A stretch of 28,554 nucleotides of DNA from NCBI GenBank assembly GCA_001579985.1, contig LRSR01009113.1, positions 1-28,554 on the forward strand, read 5' to 3'. Numbering within the stretch: position 1 is the first letter of the stretch; the number at the start of each line of letters is the position of its first letter. The notes below the pieces were generated by a model. The model did not search any database, was not told the DNA's origin, and saw only the letters and a program-made list of their open reading frames with translations. The position numbers and the translations under genes were made by a program. Shown here in pieces: positions 11,344 through 20,009 of this stretch. Source of the stretch: Hypsibius dujardini (taxonomy: Eukaryota; Tardigrada; Eutardigrada; Parachela; Hypsibiidae).

Positions 11344-11690
11344 GCAAAAATTCAATTTTTCAAGATTGAACCCAAAATTCGGCGTCATGTCCCTGATCAT
11401 TTTGAAACTTGAGGGGATGTGAGGTCTGATTTTCAGTGGGGGTCCTTTGGGATTTAAAAACATCAAAGTCAGCAAAATTAGGATTATCAAAAACATCAGT
11501 TTTTCGTTCAAATTTCAGGTTTACTGAGGTTCAAAGAATTCAAGCACGGTCCAAATTTAATGAAAACTGAAGTTATTCAACGACTTTTTAAATTCATGGG
11601 GCCATAGAAATCAGACCCCCACAGCCGCACAAGTTTCAAAACTATCAGGGCCAAGAGGCCGAACTGTAGATTCAATCTTGAAAAAAACCA
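11344..11690. mobile_element. Foldback element beside the LINE 3' end
   Basis: The left arm (tttttcaagattgaa, then ttcggc, ccctgatca, ttttgaaacttg, ggtctgatttt) recurs in reverse complement from 11690 backwards (tttttcaagattgaat, ttcggcc, ccctgatag, ttttgaaacttg, gggtctgattt). Arms are roughly 110 bases or more with a short centre. It is similar in design and partly in sequence to 5694-6142. Confidence 0.65.
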
Positions 11691-11694
11691 TATT

Positions 11695-14348
11695 GGTTTG
11701 GCTTTAATCACATTCCAATAGCTTGGCAGAGCCAGCCCTTACAGGAAGTGTTGAAAATTGGGTGGCAAGAGAGCCAGAAAAAGAGAAAGGAGGAAGATAT
11801 AAGGAACTTAGACAAATTTCGAAACAAGCAGCGGATCCACGTTTTTCTGAACCCAGTCGAAGGATCGGACGTCTAGCAATTCAATAAAACGAAAAAACCT
11901 GTTTCGAGTTAACACCGTCCTCTCATCGAAATTACATTTCCGGTCGTTCAAAAGAGATGAAGATATGTAGGCAAAAGACGACTTGACCACTCCCAAACAG
12001 GCAGAGCTCGCGGGTCGTCCCACTGGATAGACGGTGAACTGCTTCTTTCCGACTGCAGTTTGACTCCTGGTATTGGCGCGTCCGGAAGCCACGGTTTCTT
12101 GACATGTCAGAATGTTGGTTCCGCCCAGCATCTCCCCCGTCAAAACCCTACGAGCCGCTTTCATTGTGTGCTCGTATCTTCTGTGCCATAGAGGCTTCCA
12201 CTGGATTTCCCGTAGGTGTTGATGGTACTGTGAGAAGTTTTCGTCGTGCGGTGTCTGGTTGTCTGGACTCAGCCGAATGGTTTTGAGAAATAGCCTCTGC
12301 ACGTTCTCCAGCTTCTTCTGGAGAGATTTTGTTGTTGGGTTCCAGACACTGCTTCCGTACTCCAGCACGGGCAGAATTAGACTCTTGTACAGCAGTTGTT
12401 TCGCTGCACCAAATCTCTGTGAAAAATAGGAATTTATGCAGAAAATGCGTTTTCTTGCCTTAGCGCAGACGTTCTCGACGTGGACGGTCCAGTTGAGTTT
12501 GCTTGAGAACGTTACGCCAAGGCACTTCGCTTCAGTGACGATGGGAATAGGATTTCCGTCGAACGTGTAGTGACCACCAGGTACGGATGCTTGGTTGGTC
12601 TTCAGCGAGATGCGGAGGTGTTGCGACTTGCCCGGGTTGACCTCTACTCCGGTGTTACTTGTCCAGCGGCGAAGTTGGTCCAGTGTCTGTTGGAGGGCAG
12701 CGCAATCGTCCGGGATGTCGATCTCCTTGGATAGGACAATGTCATCCGCGTACTGACGGGTTGATCCTCTAACATCTTTGGCAAGGTTGTCCACTGCTAA
12801 ATTAAACAAGACCGGGCCCAGACACGAACCTTGCGGAACACCATAAGACACGGCTGTCTCTTGTGAAAAGTGGCCATTGACGGACACTCGCTGACGACGA
12901 TTGCGGAGATAGTCTGCGAGGAGATGAAAGATTTCGCCGATAATCCCGTGGCTCGCTAAACTGCGAAGGATGACTTCATGAGGGACTCGATCGAAGGCCT
13001 TGGTGAAGTCCAGAAAAATGACGTCTACCTCCTTCTTTCGTCCAAGCGATTGCGACCAGTCGTGAGTCCTTTGTAGTAGTTGGTCTTCTGTCGAGCGCTC
13101 AGCGCGACATCCAAACTGTGTGGAAGAGAGAAGCTGGTACGATTCCAGAAAGTCCATAATGTGGTTGACGAGCAGGCGTTCGAACAGTTTCGATAGGGGT
13201 GAAAGCAGGGAGATTGGCCGGAAAGCGTTCCCACCTTTCTTAGGAATCGGAGTCACATCGGCGAGTTTCCAGGGCGTAAGAAACTGTTTCTTCTCTAAAA
13301 TCAGATTGAACAGGCGTAAGATTGGATAGGCAAGAGCATTGCCGCCCAATTTCAGTATGCGATTGGTCAGCAGAGACGATCCGGGGGCCTTTCCATCCCT
13401 TAATTTGCGAAGGCCTTCGCGTATGTCCTTCGTAGTAAGGCGGAGGTCGGGACAGCCGGGACCACTGGATGCCAGCGGAACGTCCGTTGTCTGCGAACAG
13501 TGTCCACTGCAGGTGCCCAGCTCTGCCTTGAAAAGCGAGTTGATGTGTTCGGCTTTGGCTTGGGGATGCACGATGTATTTTTCTGTCTGCCCCGCAATCA
13601 AGATCGGGGGGATTGTCTCTCGGGCGGTGTGTTTCTTAACGAATTTCCAGAGGGTGTTTGGGTTGTTCCGAGATGATGTTGCGATATTCTTCAGTCTCAG
13701 TGTCTTCTCTTGGGCGATCACTTTCTTAGCGCGGCCAGCTAGTTGTTTGTACGCAGTCTGGTCAACCGGATCCTGTGACCTCTTCCATTTGCGAAAGGCA
13801 CGATCGCGTTCCCTCAGACATCCAACAGTCTGTTTGGAAAGCGACGGTCTGCTGAGGTTTCTGGAGCGGATTACCTTCAGTGTAAAATTCTTGGTGGCCA
13901 CGCCCAATACTTTCTCCTCGAAAAGTTTGGCAGCGACGTCCGGCATATATTGTTCGTTGAAAAACTCTGCCCAGTTTGTCTGCTTCAGTTCATCCCGGAA
14001 TAGTGGCGCTTGCTCCGTGGACAAATCCAGACTGACTTCGGCAGACTGGGAAATAGTTGGGTCCAGAGTGTGGTATGGAACTGGAGGCCGAAGTGATCAT
14101 TCGTGGCTGATGGAGGCAAAATTGCGACTGCCTTCTCAATGAGACTTTTCTGGGAAGTGAAAATTAGATCCAGACACGACGTGCGGCCGCCGCGACAGCG
14201 CGTTTTTCCGCGAAAAATTTGAAATAGCGTAAACTCCTTGGCGACGTCAAGGAGATCTCCTTCTCGCGGGGTAAGGGCGGACATCGCGTCCCAGTCGATA
14301 CCCGGACAATTAAAATCACCGACAAGCAGCACATTCGACCAAAAGTTC
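11695..14348 (-). mobile_element. 5'-truncated CR1/L2-like non-LTR retrotransposon
   Basis: The minus strand carries the end of an APE-type endonuclease domain followed by a reverse transcriptase and a short 3' region ending near gattaaagccaaacc. Endonuclease motifs are VGDFNCPGIDWD, DLIFTS and NDHF. The element begins in the middle of the endonuclease, so most of its first half is missing, as expected from incomplete target-primed reverse transcription. The 5' junction falls within about 14337-14349, against the leader of the expansin gene. No target-site duplication was identified by eye. Confidence 0.85.
11808..14024 (-). CDS. LINE reverse transcriptase ORF
   Basis: This open frame of about 738 codons encodes the reverse transcriptase part of the element, which copies its RNA into DNA at the insertion site. 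It is preceded by open frame and has no proper ATG. Visible motifs include RPISLLSPLSKLFERLL, FLDFTKAFDRVPHEV, YGVPQGSCLGPVLFNL, the catalytic QYADD (YADD near residues 425-428) and KCLGVTF, then LPVLEYGSSVWNP. That order is typical of the CR1/L2/Jockey range. No stop interrupts the frame, so the copy is fairly young. The endonuclease lies in another frame just upstream. Confidence 0.85.
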   Translation of the reverse strand: MSTEQAPLFRDELKQTNWAEFFNEQYMPDVAAKLFEEKVLGVATKNFTLKVIRSRNLSRPSLSKQTVGCLRERDRAFRKWKRSQDPVDQTAYKQLAGRAKKVIAQEKTLRLKNIATSSRNNPNTLWKFVKKHTARETIPPILIAGQTEKYIVHPQAKAEHINSLFKAELGTCSGHCSQTTDVPLASSGPGCPDLRLTTKDIREGLRKLRDGKAPGSSLLTNRILKLGGNALAYPILRLFNLILEKKQFLTPWKLADVTPIPKKGGNAFRPISLLSPLSKLFERLLVNHIMDFLESYQLLSSTQFGCRAERSTEDQLLQRTHDWSQSLGRKKEVDVIFLDFTKAFDRVPHEVILRSLASHGIIGEIFHLLADYLRNRRQRVSVNGHFSQETAVSYGVPQGSCLGPVLFNLAVDNLAKDVRGSTRQYADDIVLSKEIDIPDDCAALQQTLDQLRRWTSNTGVEVNPGKSQHLRISLKTNQASVPGGHYTFDGNPIPIVTEAKCLGVTFSSKLNWTVHVENVCAKARKRIFCINSYFSQRFGAAKQLLYKSLILPVLEYGSSVWNPTTKSLQKKLENVQRLFLKTIRLSPDNQTPHDENFSQYHQHLREIQWKPLWHRRYEHTMKAARRVLTGEMLGGTNILTCQETVASGRANTRSQTAVGKKQFTVYPVGRPASSACLGVVKSSFAYISSSLLNDRKCNFDERTVLTRNRFFRFIELLDVRSFDWVQKNVDPLLVSKFV

Positions 14349-14350
14349 AC
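13985..14350 (-). pseudogene. LINE endonuclease remnant, truncated and frameshifted
   Basis: Reads NVLLVGDFNCPGIDWD, then SCLDLIFTS and SATNDHFGLQFHT, the C-terminal half of an APE-like endonuclease that nicks target DNA. The N-terminal half is absent. After about 14100 the frame loses family likeness, while the reverse-transcriptase frame becomes sensible (DPTISQSAEVSLDLS). One frameshift therefore lies at about 14060-14100. Confidence 0.8.
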
Positions 14351-14513
14351 TACAAACTATTCAGACATTAACAATCCAAATTGTTTTTCTCTTGTTTGAA
14401 TTGACACTTTTTTACATCTGTTTTCCTCACTCGACACTTTAGGAACATGGCTTGGAGGAGTGTTTTCCTGCTAATTGTTGTGGCCATCGTTTCCCAAGCG
14501 GTCAGTATTATAA
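14349..14513 (+). repeat. Leader plus signal-peptide-exon cassette, expansin copy
   Basis: Partner of 9710-9873 in inverted orientation. The match starts at actacaaactatt beside the LINE junction, runs through the leader and exon 1 (ATG 14447 to 14500) and ends at gtcagtattata in the intron. The sequence just before the ATG (ctcactcgacactttag then gaac) looks like a 3' splice site in both copies. Confidence 0.92.
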
Positions 14514-15153
14514 ATAAATTTTTTTATTTTAACCGTTAAATACAATGTAAAGCCATATAAAGTGAACGGCAAGGATTTGCTAGACAAGAACTGATTATGC
14601 AACTAATTATATATAGAGCTGATTATTTAAATTATACAAAAAACTCATTATCTTTTAGGATCAGAGTTTCAATTAAATATAATATTGTTTAACTTAAAAT
14701 ACGAATGTCAAGAATTAAATGTTCTAGATTATAAAACATGTCTTCTGTTTAAAATCTGTCACTTAAAGTATATTTAGCAAGAGCCCTGGGAGGCTAGATT
14801 AGTGATTTCAATTTGTTCTATCGTGACAGGTGAATAGTTCGGCCTATACCGGAGACGGTACATACTACAACGTCGGGATGGGAGCCTGCGGGAGGGTCAA
14901 CTCCGATAGCGAACTGGTGGCTGCCGTCAGTACCACAGTTTATGGACGTTATGCCAACCCTAACAACGCCGCAATCTGCGGACAATGCGCTCTGGTACAG
15001 CACGGGCACAGGAAGAGAGTGAAAGTGACCATTGTGGACAAGTGTATGGGCTGTAAGTCGGATGACATTGATTTGTCCCCTACAGCCTTCGCTCAGCTGG
15101 CTGATCACGCTCTAGGCCGAATTCCAGTGTCCTGGCGTATTGTTCCGTGCTAA
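14447..15153 (+). CDS. Secreted expansin-like double-psi beta-barrel protein
   Basis: Exons 14447-14500 and 14830-15153 make 125 residues. Exon 1 is an 18-residue signal peptide (MAWRSVFLLIVVAIVSQA). Exon 2 is a single RlpA/expansin-like double-psi beta-barrel with GDGTYY, GACG, CGQCALV, VTIVDKCMGC and DDIDLSPTAFAQLA, then GRIPVSWRIVPC. The Asp-rich DDIDLS segment holds the Asp usually needed for wall-loosening activity. The cysteines fit paired disulphides of fungal-type members. There is no carbohydrate-binding second domain. Such proteins loosen or bind cellulose, chitin or peptidoglycan without hydrolysis; the substrate here is unknown. The intron is phase 0 with gtcagt and gtgacag sites, and all of the domain is on one exon. 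The family is rare in animals and common in fungi, so transfer is plausible. Confidence 0.85.
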
Positions 15154-15376
15154 AAAGTTGGAGAGTGTTTGATGTTTGTAGTGCAAGATTCATCCAAGAT
15201 TTTTTTTCGCCATGTCCGGGTTTTGTTAAGGTCAGCTCGTACAATTTGTTATTCCAAATAGCTATTACTAGTTTTCCCAGGCAAAATATTTGCTCATAAC
15301 TTGCTTGGGTTTTGGCAATTACCAGGCATTTTAACTACCATGCCAGTACCCCCCCCCCCCAACAGAGGAGGATAAA

Positions 15377-15382
15377 AATAAA
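15377..15382 (+). terminator. Possible polyadenylation signal of the expansin gene
   Basis: AATAAA lies about 225 bases after the stop codon. It sits in an A-rich run, so it could be chance. Confidence 0.4.
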
Positions 15383-15514
15383 AACACATTTTTTCAAAGA
15401 CATTAAGATGGTCATCATGCGTACAGTTTAGATTAGAAATTTTTGTCTACCTTGAGGTCTAATGCGTTGACTTAGCACTTCCAGAGGGAAGACGTTAGAG
15501 TAAAATGCTCCGCC

Positions 15515-15693
15515 AAAAACCACGCCTTGAACGTCCCCAGCGGACAGGACGATCGCGGTTAAGGAGTTGAGCTGCGCGCTCGGTAAGACGAGTATCTAGA
15601 CATATACTCAGATATTTGGTGGTGGTGTCTACTTCCTTGATGACGGTGCGACACTTGAAGAAACATGCTGTGTTCTGAATAGCTTGCAGCAAG
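15515..15693 (-). pseudogene. Decayed flavin monooxygenase fragment
   Basis: Minus-strand translation gives LLQAIQNTACFFKC then KEVD, matching [14 protein letters not shown] and KEVD in the intact monooxygenase at 15961-17690. Nucleotides begin with the same cccttgctgcaa. Further on, gacgttcaaggcgtggtttttggcg matches gactgtacaagggcgtggtttggc in another frame, so at least one frameshift separates the parts. The middle is heavily changed. It ends on the right in a CAGA microsatellite. I read it as the remnant of a tandem duplicate of the FMO gene, covering the part around the CTGY motif. Confidence 0.7.
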
Positions 15694-15694
15694 G

Positions 15695-15800
15695 GGAAAG
15701 GCAGGCAGACAAACAGACAGACAGAGAAACAGACAGACCGACAGACAAACAGGGACTCATGCAGGCTAACTAACAGACAGATAAACGAACAGCCAGGCAG
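15695..15800 (+). repeat. Imperfect CAGA microsatellite
   Basis: Many copies of cagacaga and acagacag with interruptions between about 15700 and 15800. It borders the FMO fragment and may mark the breakpoint that truncated it. Confidence 0.8.
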
Positions 15801-15960
15801 AGACTATTTGTTTGCCGTGACAATACTGTAGACAGGGATACACGGCTGTATAGTGCACATACAGTGAATGAGGCTGTGCTGAACGTCTTAAAAATTCATT
15901 GGGACGCGGAATTTGTTTTGTGGAAACCAAAAAAACGTGCTCCGTCATGCGGAACATGAA

Positions 15961-17690
15961 CTAAAACCCTTGCTCTGTTTTGCGGAGATAACTCTTTAAA
16001 GAATCATCCAAAGCCTCCAGCCAACGAGTATGATGATGTGTGGACATCTTCCCCGTCATAGTCGATTCATAAACGTTATCCCGAAAAGTCATGATGTTTT
16101 CACGTTTATGCCGCAGCCATTGGGACCACACCTTACCCACCGCTTCGATATCGAAGGCCGGGTAATCCGTTTCAGTCATCAACGCTTTGACATAATCCCC
16201 CTGGAACCTAATGGTCTCAGTCTCCGATGTCAAACGTCTCTCCGCCTCTCGCCAGCACTCTCCGTCCACATCCATTTCCGCAGCTGAGGACGGTATTGCT
16301 TTTCTGCCCAAAATGACGTCACGAGCAAACCACGCTTGGACATCGAACATGCTAAACGAGAAGAACTGATTCTGCATTCCCAGATAGAACATCTTTGGGT
16401 TGTTTTGCCAAACCACGCCCTTGTACAGTCCAGGCGGGTAGAAGACGTTAGCTGTGGTCAGACGAAGCTCATCCGGAAGGAAGGGATAGTGATGGATATA
16501 TCCCGTGCACAGGATAATGGCGTCCACTTCTTTGCTGGTTCCGTCCTTGAAGGAACACGTTTTGTTCCTGATGGTTTGCAGCAAGGGAACTTCTTGAATG
16601 TTATCAGGCCACTCGTATCCGATAGGCTGGCTCCGGTAGCTGATTGTGACGGACTTCGCACCGTACTTAAAGCACTGCGAGGCAATGTCTTCAGCGGAGT
16701 AACTGCGCCCGATGATCAGGACATCTTTACCCTGGAACAGAAAAATTTCAAAGGTGAACCATAATTTTTTGCGGAGACAAGTTTTAAGTGGTGTCGAAAA
16801 AGATTGTGGGACTCTCAAGGGGTTCAACAAATGCTCATGTTGGAAAATCTCTTAGCCCTGAATTGTAAATATCTTTGGCACTTCTTTTTGTCAAATTAGC
16901 GATATCATAACAGACCAATCGAAACATGAAATTTCCATCAGTTTTTGAAACAACACAGCTTGTCTGGTCCGAGAAATCTATAAGGTAAATATCTTGTCTA
17001 ACTTAGTATAATACTCAAAGAAATCCTAGTCATATCCGAAGTACGGAGCGTCTAACGCAGAGAAAAGTATTGTAATGGGACTGAATTTTGTCCACGCACC
17101 GAAAACTCCACAGCGTCTCGGAAATCATGCGAGTGAAGTACTCGGCCAGTAAACTGCTCCACGCCATCAAAATAAGGCACATTTGGAACGGAAAAATGAC
17201 CGGTCGCGACCACAACAAAATCAAACTCTTCCGAGTACGTTTTGCCGGCAGCGTGTTTGTGGACAGTAACCGTAAATTTCTCCGTTGAGTCCGCATAGGT
17301 AACCATTCGCACTGGGCTGTTGAATCGAACCCATTTCCTTACATCCGCCTTTTCCACCCTGCCTTTGATGTAATCCCACAACACTGCTTGTGGAGGATAG
17401 GATCCGATCGATCTTCCGAAATGTTCATCGAACGTGTAATCGGCAAATTCCAGACATTCTTTCGGAGCGTTCGACCAAAGATAGCGGTACATACTACCGT
17501 GACATGGTTCCCCGTGCTCATCCAACCCAGTCCGCCACGTGTAGTTCCACAAGCCGCCCCAATCGGCTTGTTTCTCGAAGCAGACAATTTCTGGAATTTC
17601 GGTACCTTTCTCTGCAGCTGCCTCGAACGCACGGAGCTGCGCCAAACCGGACGGTCCGGCTCCAATGACGGCTACTCGCTTCCTTTGCAT
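15961..17690 (-). CDS. Flavin-containing monooxygenase, trimethylamine-monooxygenase type
   Basis: Exons 17690-17100 and 16731-15961 give 453 residues, the length of bacterial trimethylamine monooxygenases. It should use FAD, NADPH and oxygen to oxidise soft nitrogen or sulphur atoms. Visible motifs are the FAD fold GAGPSG (10-15), [40 protein letters not shown], the FMO fingerprint [11 protein letters not shown] (180-190), the NADPH fold GRSYSAEDI (205-213) and CTGY (272-275). The intron is phase 0 (TTTTCG|gtgcgt; ttccag|GGT) and falls between the FAD and NADPH folds. No signal peptide or C-terminal membrane anchor is seen, unlike vertebrate FMOs. From knowledge of the family the closest likeness is to methylotroph-type bacterial enzymes, so bacterial origin is likely but needs a tree. 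The substrate is unproven. Confidence 0.9.
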
Positions 17691-18949
17691 GATGTATGAT
17701 TGCGGTAGTGTAAAGCGTATAATTTTTTCCGGACATTAAATAAGGTAGAAGTCGTGTCAGCGTGTGCTCGGTCAGGGTAAAATAAAATGCTTGAGAAACG
17801 GTTTCGAGGGATTCATTTTGGTGAGATAACAAGGGGTCTATACTAAGTGTGAAGATAGTGGGAAGATAAGATTTGCGCAGGAAAGTGTGATTTGAAGCAT
17901 ATGCCCTGTAGTCTCAACTCTCAGCTGTTAATATTAAGATACGGTCTGGTACAATGTTTATCTCACGTCGTGAAGCGTTTAATGTAAACGATCTGCCAAC
18001 ACAAGGTTTAGAATTGAGATTCCAGCCAAAGCGTTAAGGTGGCGAAGTTTGGGAAAGTTAAACGGAAGAGATATGAGATCCATAAATTTCATAATTCATA
18101 ATTTTCGCATGATAAAGTCGTACTCCTTACCAGCAACCATTAATTCTCATTCCTTCGAGCTAATCGCGATGCATTCAAATCCTCCCTTAATTCCCTACTG
18201 ACTTCAGGGCTCTAACGGATGGTAGATGCCCTTGAAACAGTAGTTATTTTCCTAATCCCCGCTCTGTTGGCTTTTTTTCGGCGTCACCCCGCCCCCTACC
18301 GTCGAAAAGAACCTTGTCGCCGAATCTGTCATGTATATAAAATTAAACTGAATTAACAGTGCAAGAAAATAATACCGAGATTCGAGCTATAGGGTTAACC
18401 CTCTGAGTTTCGGGTCAGCTTATACTGGCTTAATTCTTTCTTCAAACTCGATTTGCTCATCGAGCATTTGGACTTTTTAGATACGGTTTTTTGCTTTGAT
18501 CCGCTAACAGAATCGTAAAATATAAAGTAAAGACAACTTTCGAAAGTGGTAAGAACTCATTAAGCCAAACTTGACTTAAACTTAAGTGGCATGTATAATG
18601 ACTTGCGGTGCGTGCTGAAAAAAAATTCCGGGCTTCGAAATTAAAAACGGATCTAGCCAACGACCATACCAATATAACTCAGCTGAAATTGAAGTAAACA
18701 AACAATCGCGAGCGGAATGAAAAAATTGAACTCATAGGAAGTTGTTTTGATTCCCTATTGGTAAAATGTCAGCTGTTGTCAGTTTGTTGTGTGGAGGCGC
18801 AACAGCGCCGTCTGGCAGTACGGCACTAACCGAGCAGGGAAAGTGCCAAATAAACTCTTCTTATGCCAACCATTCAAGTTAGGTATTTTCTTTTTTAAGC
18901 CAACTTTGGCTGACCCAGCACTACCCGTATACCTAAAACACCCGGCAAC
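17691..18949. other. Spacer with partial repeats
   Basis: 18013-18082 matches the first about 70 bases of the 500-bp dispersed repeat (gattccagccaaagcg, gaagtttgggaaagttaaacgg, atatgagatcc), and 18376-18395 matches its first bases. No gene is recognised. The FMO promoter should lie just right of 17690. Confidence 0.5.
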
Positions 18950-19436
18950 CAGAGGTTTAAGGTGGCGATGTTAGGAAAAGTTAAACGGAAGAGATATGTG
19001 ATCCCAATTCCGTTATAGGCTTACTGAACGATCTGCAAAAAGAACAGAAAGCAAGTTTCTTTACAAGCACTAAATCCGAAACCTCTGCTGAAAATAACTT
19101 ATTAGCAATCTAAAGATTAAAACATGAAATGGGAACTTCACGAAGAGAGGATTCGAAGGTGACTCGTTGTAAGTTGTTGGATCCAGCCAGCTTTCACACA
19201 GCAACAACAGCAGAACAGGAACTTAAATCCTTTGATGACTCATAACACTAGTACTGACATGATTCAATAAGAAACTAATTTACGCAAAATAAAATGATAT
19301 TCATACATTTTCGAGAGAACAAAAACAGCAGGTTAACTTTTTCAACGCCAGGCGAAGCAAGACAAGTTTGAATTGAATTCCAAGTCTGAAAGTAAGCCAC
19401 GCAGTCTGCATACCGAACTAATCTTTCGCATTAGTT
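18950..19436 (+). repeat. Dispersed ~500-bp repeat, copy B
   Basis: Same family and orientation as 10641-11150. It begins near ggtttaaggtggcgatg and ends near ctttcgcattagttg, about 60 bases before the kinase exon. No inverted ends are visible at this copy. Confidence 0.85.
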
Positions 19437-19493
19437 GAAAAACCGAATCTTTCATGCACATAAAATGTGCCCAATTTCCTATTATTGTTTCAG

Positions 19494-20009
19494 GTGGCTC
19501 TACCGGTCTTGTGGATGTCTCCGGAAGCTATCGTCAGCAGGCATTTCTCCCAAAAATCGGACGTCTGGTCTTTCGGTGTGCTCATGTGGGAATTATTCAG
19601 TTTGGGGCAAGTGCCGTTCGACCGGCCGGAGGTCGAGAAGTTTTCGGTGTCCGCCTTCGCCGACTGGCTCTTACTCGGCAATCAGATGGCTCCTCCTAAA
19701 TATTCCCCCATTCCCATGCAAGTTTCACCCATATATTCTCTTTACCCTCGATGGATTTTACCATTTTTTTGGAGTTGGTATGAGACGATGCAGAGCTGCT
19801 GGAGATTAGAAACAGATGATCGGCCGACCTTCACTGAAATCCGTGCTAAATTGGACGGCTTCGTCTGCAAGAAGGGGAACGATAGCAGCCCGTATTTGAT
19901 CCTCACTGGAAACGACAGCGACTCGTACGTTGCATTTGAGAAGTTGGATGAGGAGATGTTAAGCTGCTTGCAGATTCCGAGCGCAGAGGCAATATATACT
20001 TCCATATAG
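19494..20009 (+). CDS. Orphan last exon of a receptor tyrosine kinase (C-lobe only)
   Basis: After a good acceptor (attattgtttcag) the frame reads VALPVLWMSPEA, SDVWSFGVLMWELFSLGQVPF and WYETMQSCWRLETDDRPTF. These are the P+1 loop/APE motif, the DxWSFG helix and the CW(x)6RPTF motif of tyrosine kinases. The tail SDSYVAFEKLDEE and a stop end the protein. The N-lobe, HRD and DFG segments were not found upstream in this window, where repeats lie instead. The exon is therefore either the end of a gene with a very long intron or a truncated relic. About 20 residues (VSPIYSLYPRWILPFFWS) before YETM are unusual for the family and may be a retained short intron or an insertion. Confidence 0.6.
   Translation: MALPVLWMSPEAIVSRHFSQKSDVWSFGVLMWELFSLGQVPFDRPEVEKFSVSAFADWLLLGNQMAPPKYSPIPMQVSPIYSLYPRWILPFFWSWYETMQSCWRLETDDRPTFTEIRAKLDGFVCKKGNDSSPYLILTGNDSDSYVAFEKLDEEMLSCLQIPSAEAIYTSI

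Noticed and set aside
13339-14142. 267-residue plus-strand frame
   Set aside because: Antisense to the reverse transcriptase, with no domain likeness.
9710-14513. The inverted cassette as the terminal repeats of one large transposon
   Set aside because: The repeated part contains a signal-peptide exon in frame with real genes at both ends and lacks transposon-like termini; the elements between have their own ends.
15766-15957. 63-residue minus-strand frame left of the FMO
   Set aside because: No similarity to the FMO or other families; partly in the CAGA microsatellite.
19742-19804. A 63-base intron inside the kinase exon (gtttcaccc to tatgag)
   Set aside because: It keeps frame but would remove the family-typical Tyr-Glu before TMQSCW; the other acceptor breaks the frame. 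Left as an open question in the kinase entry.
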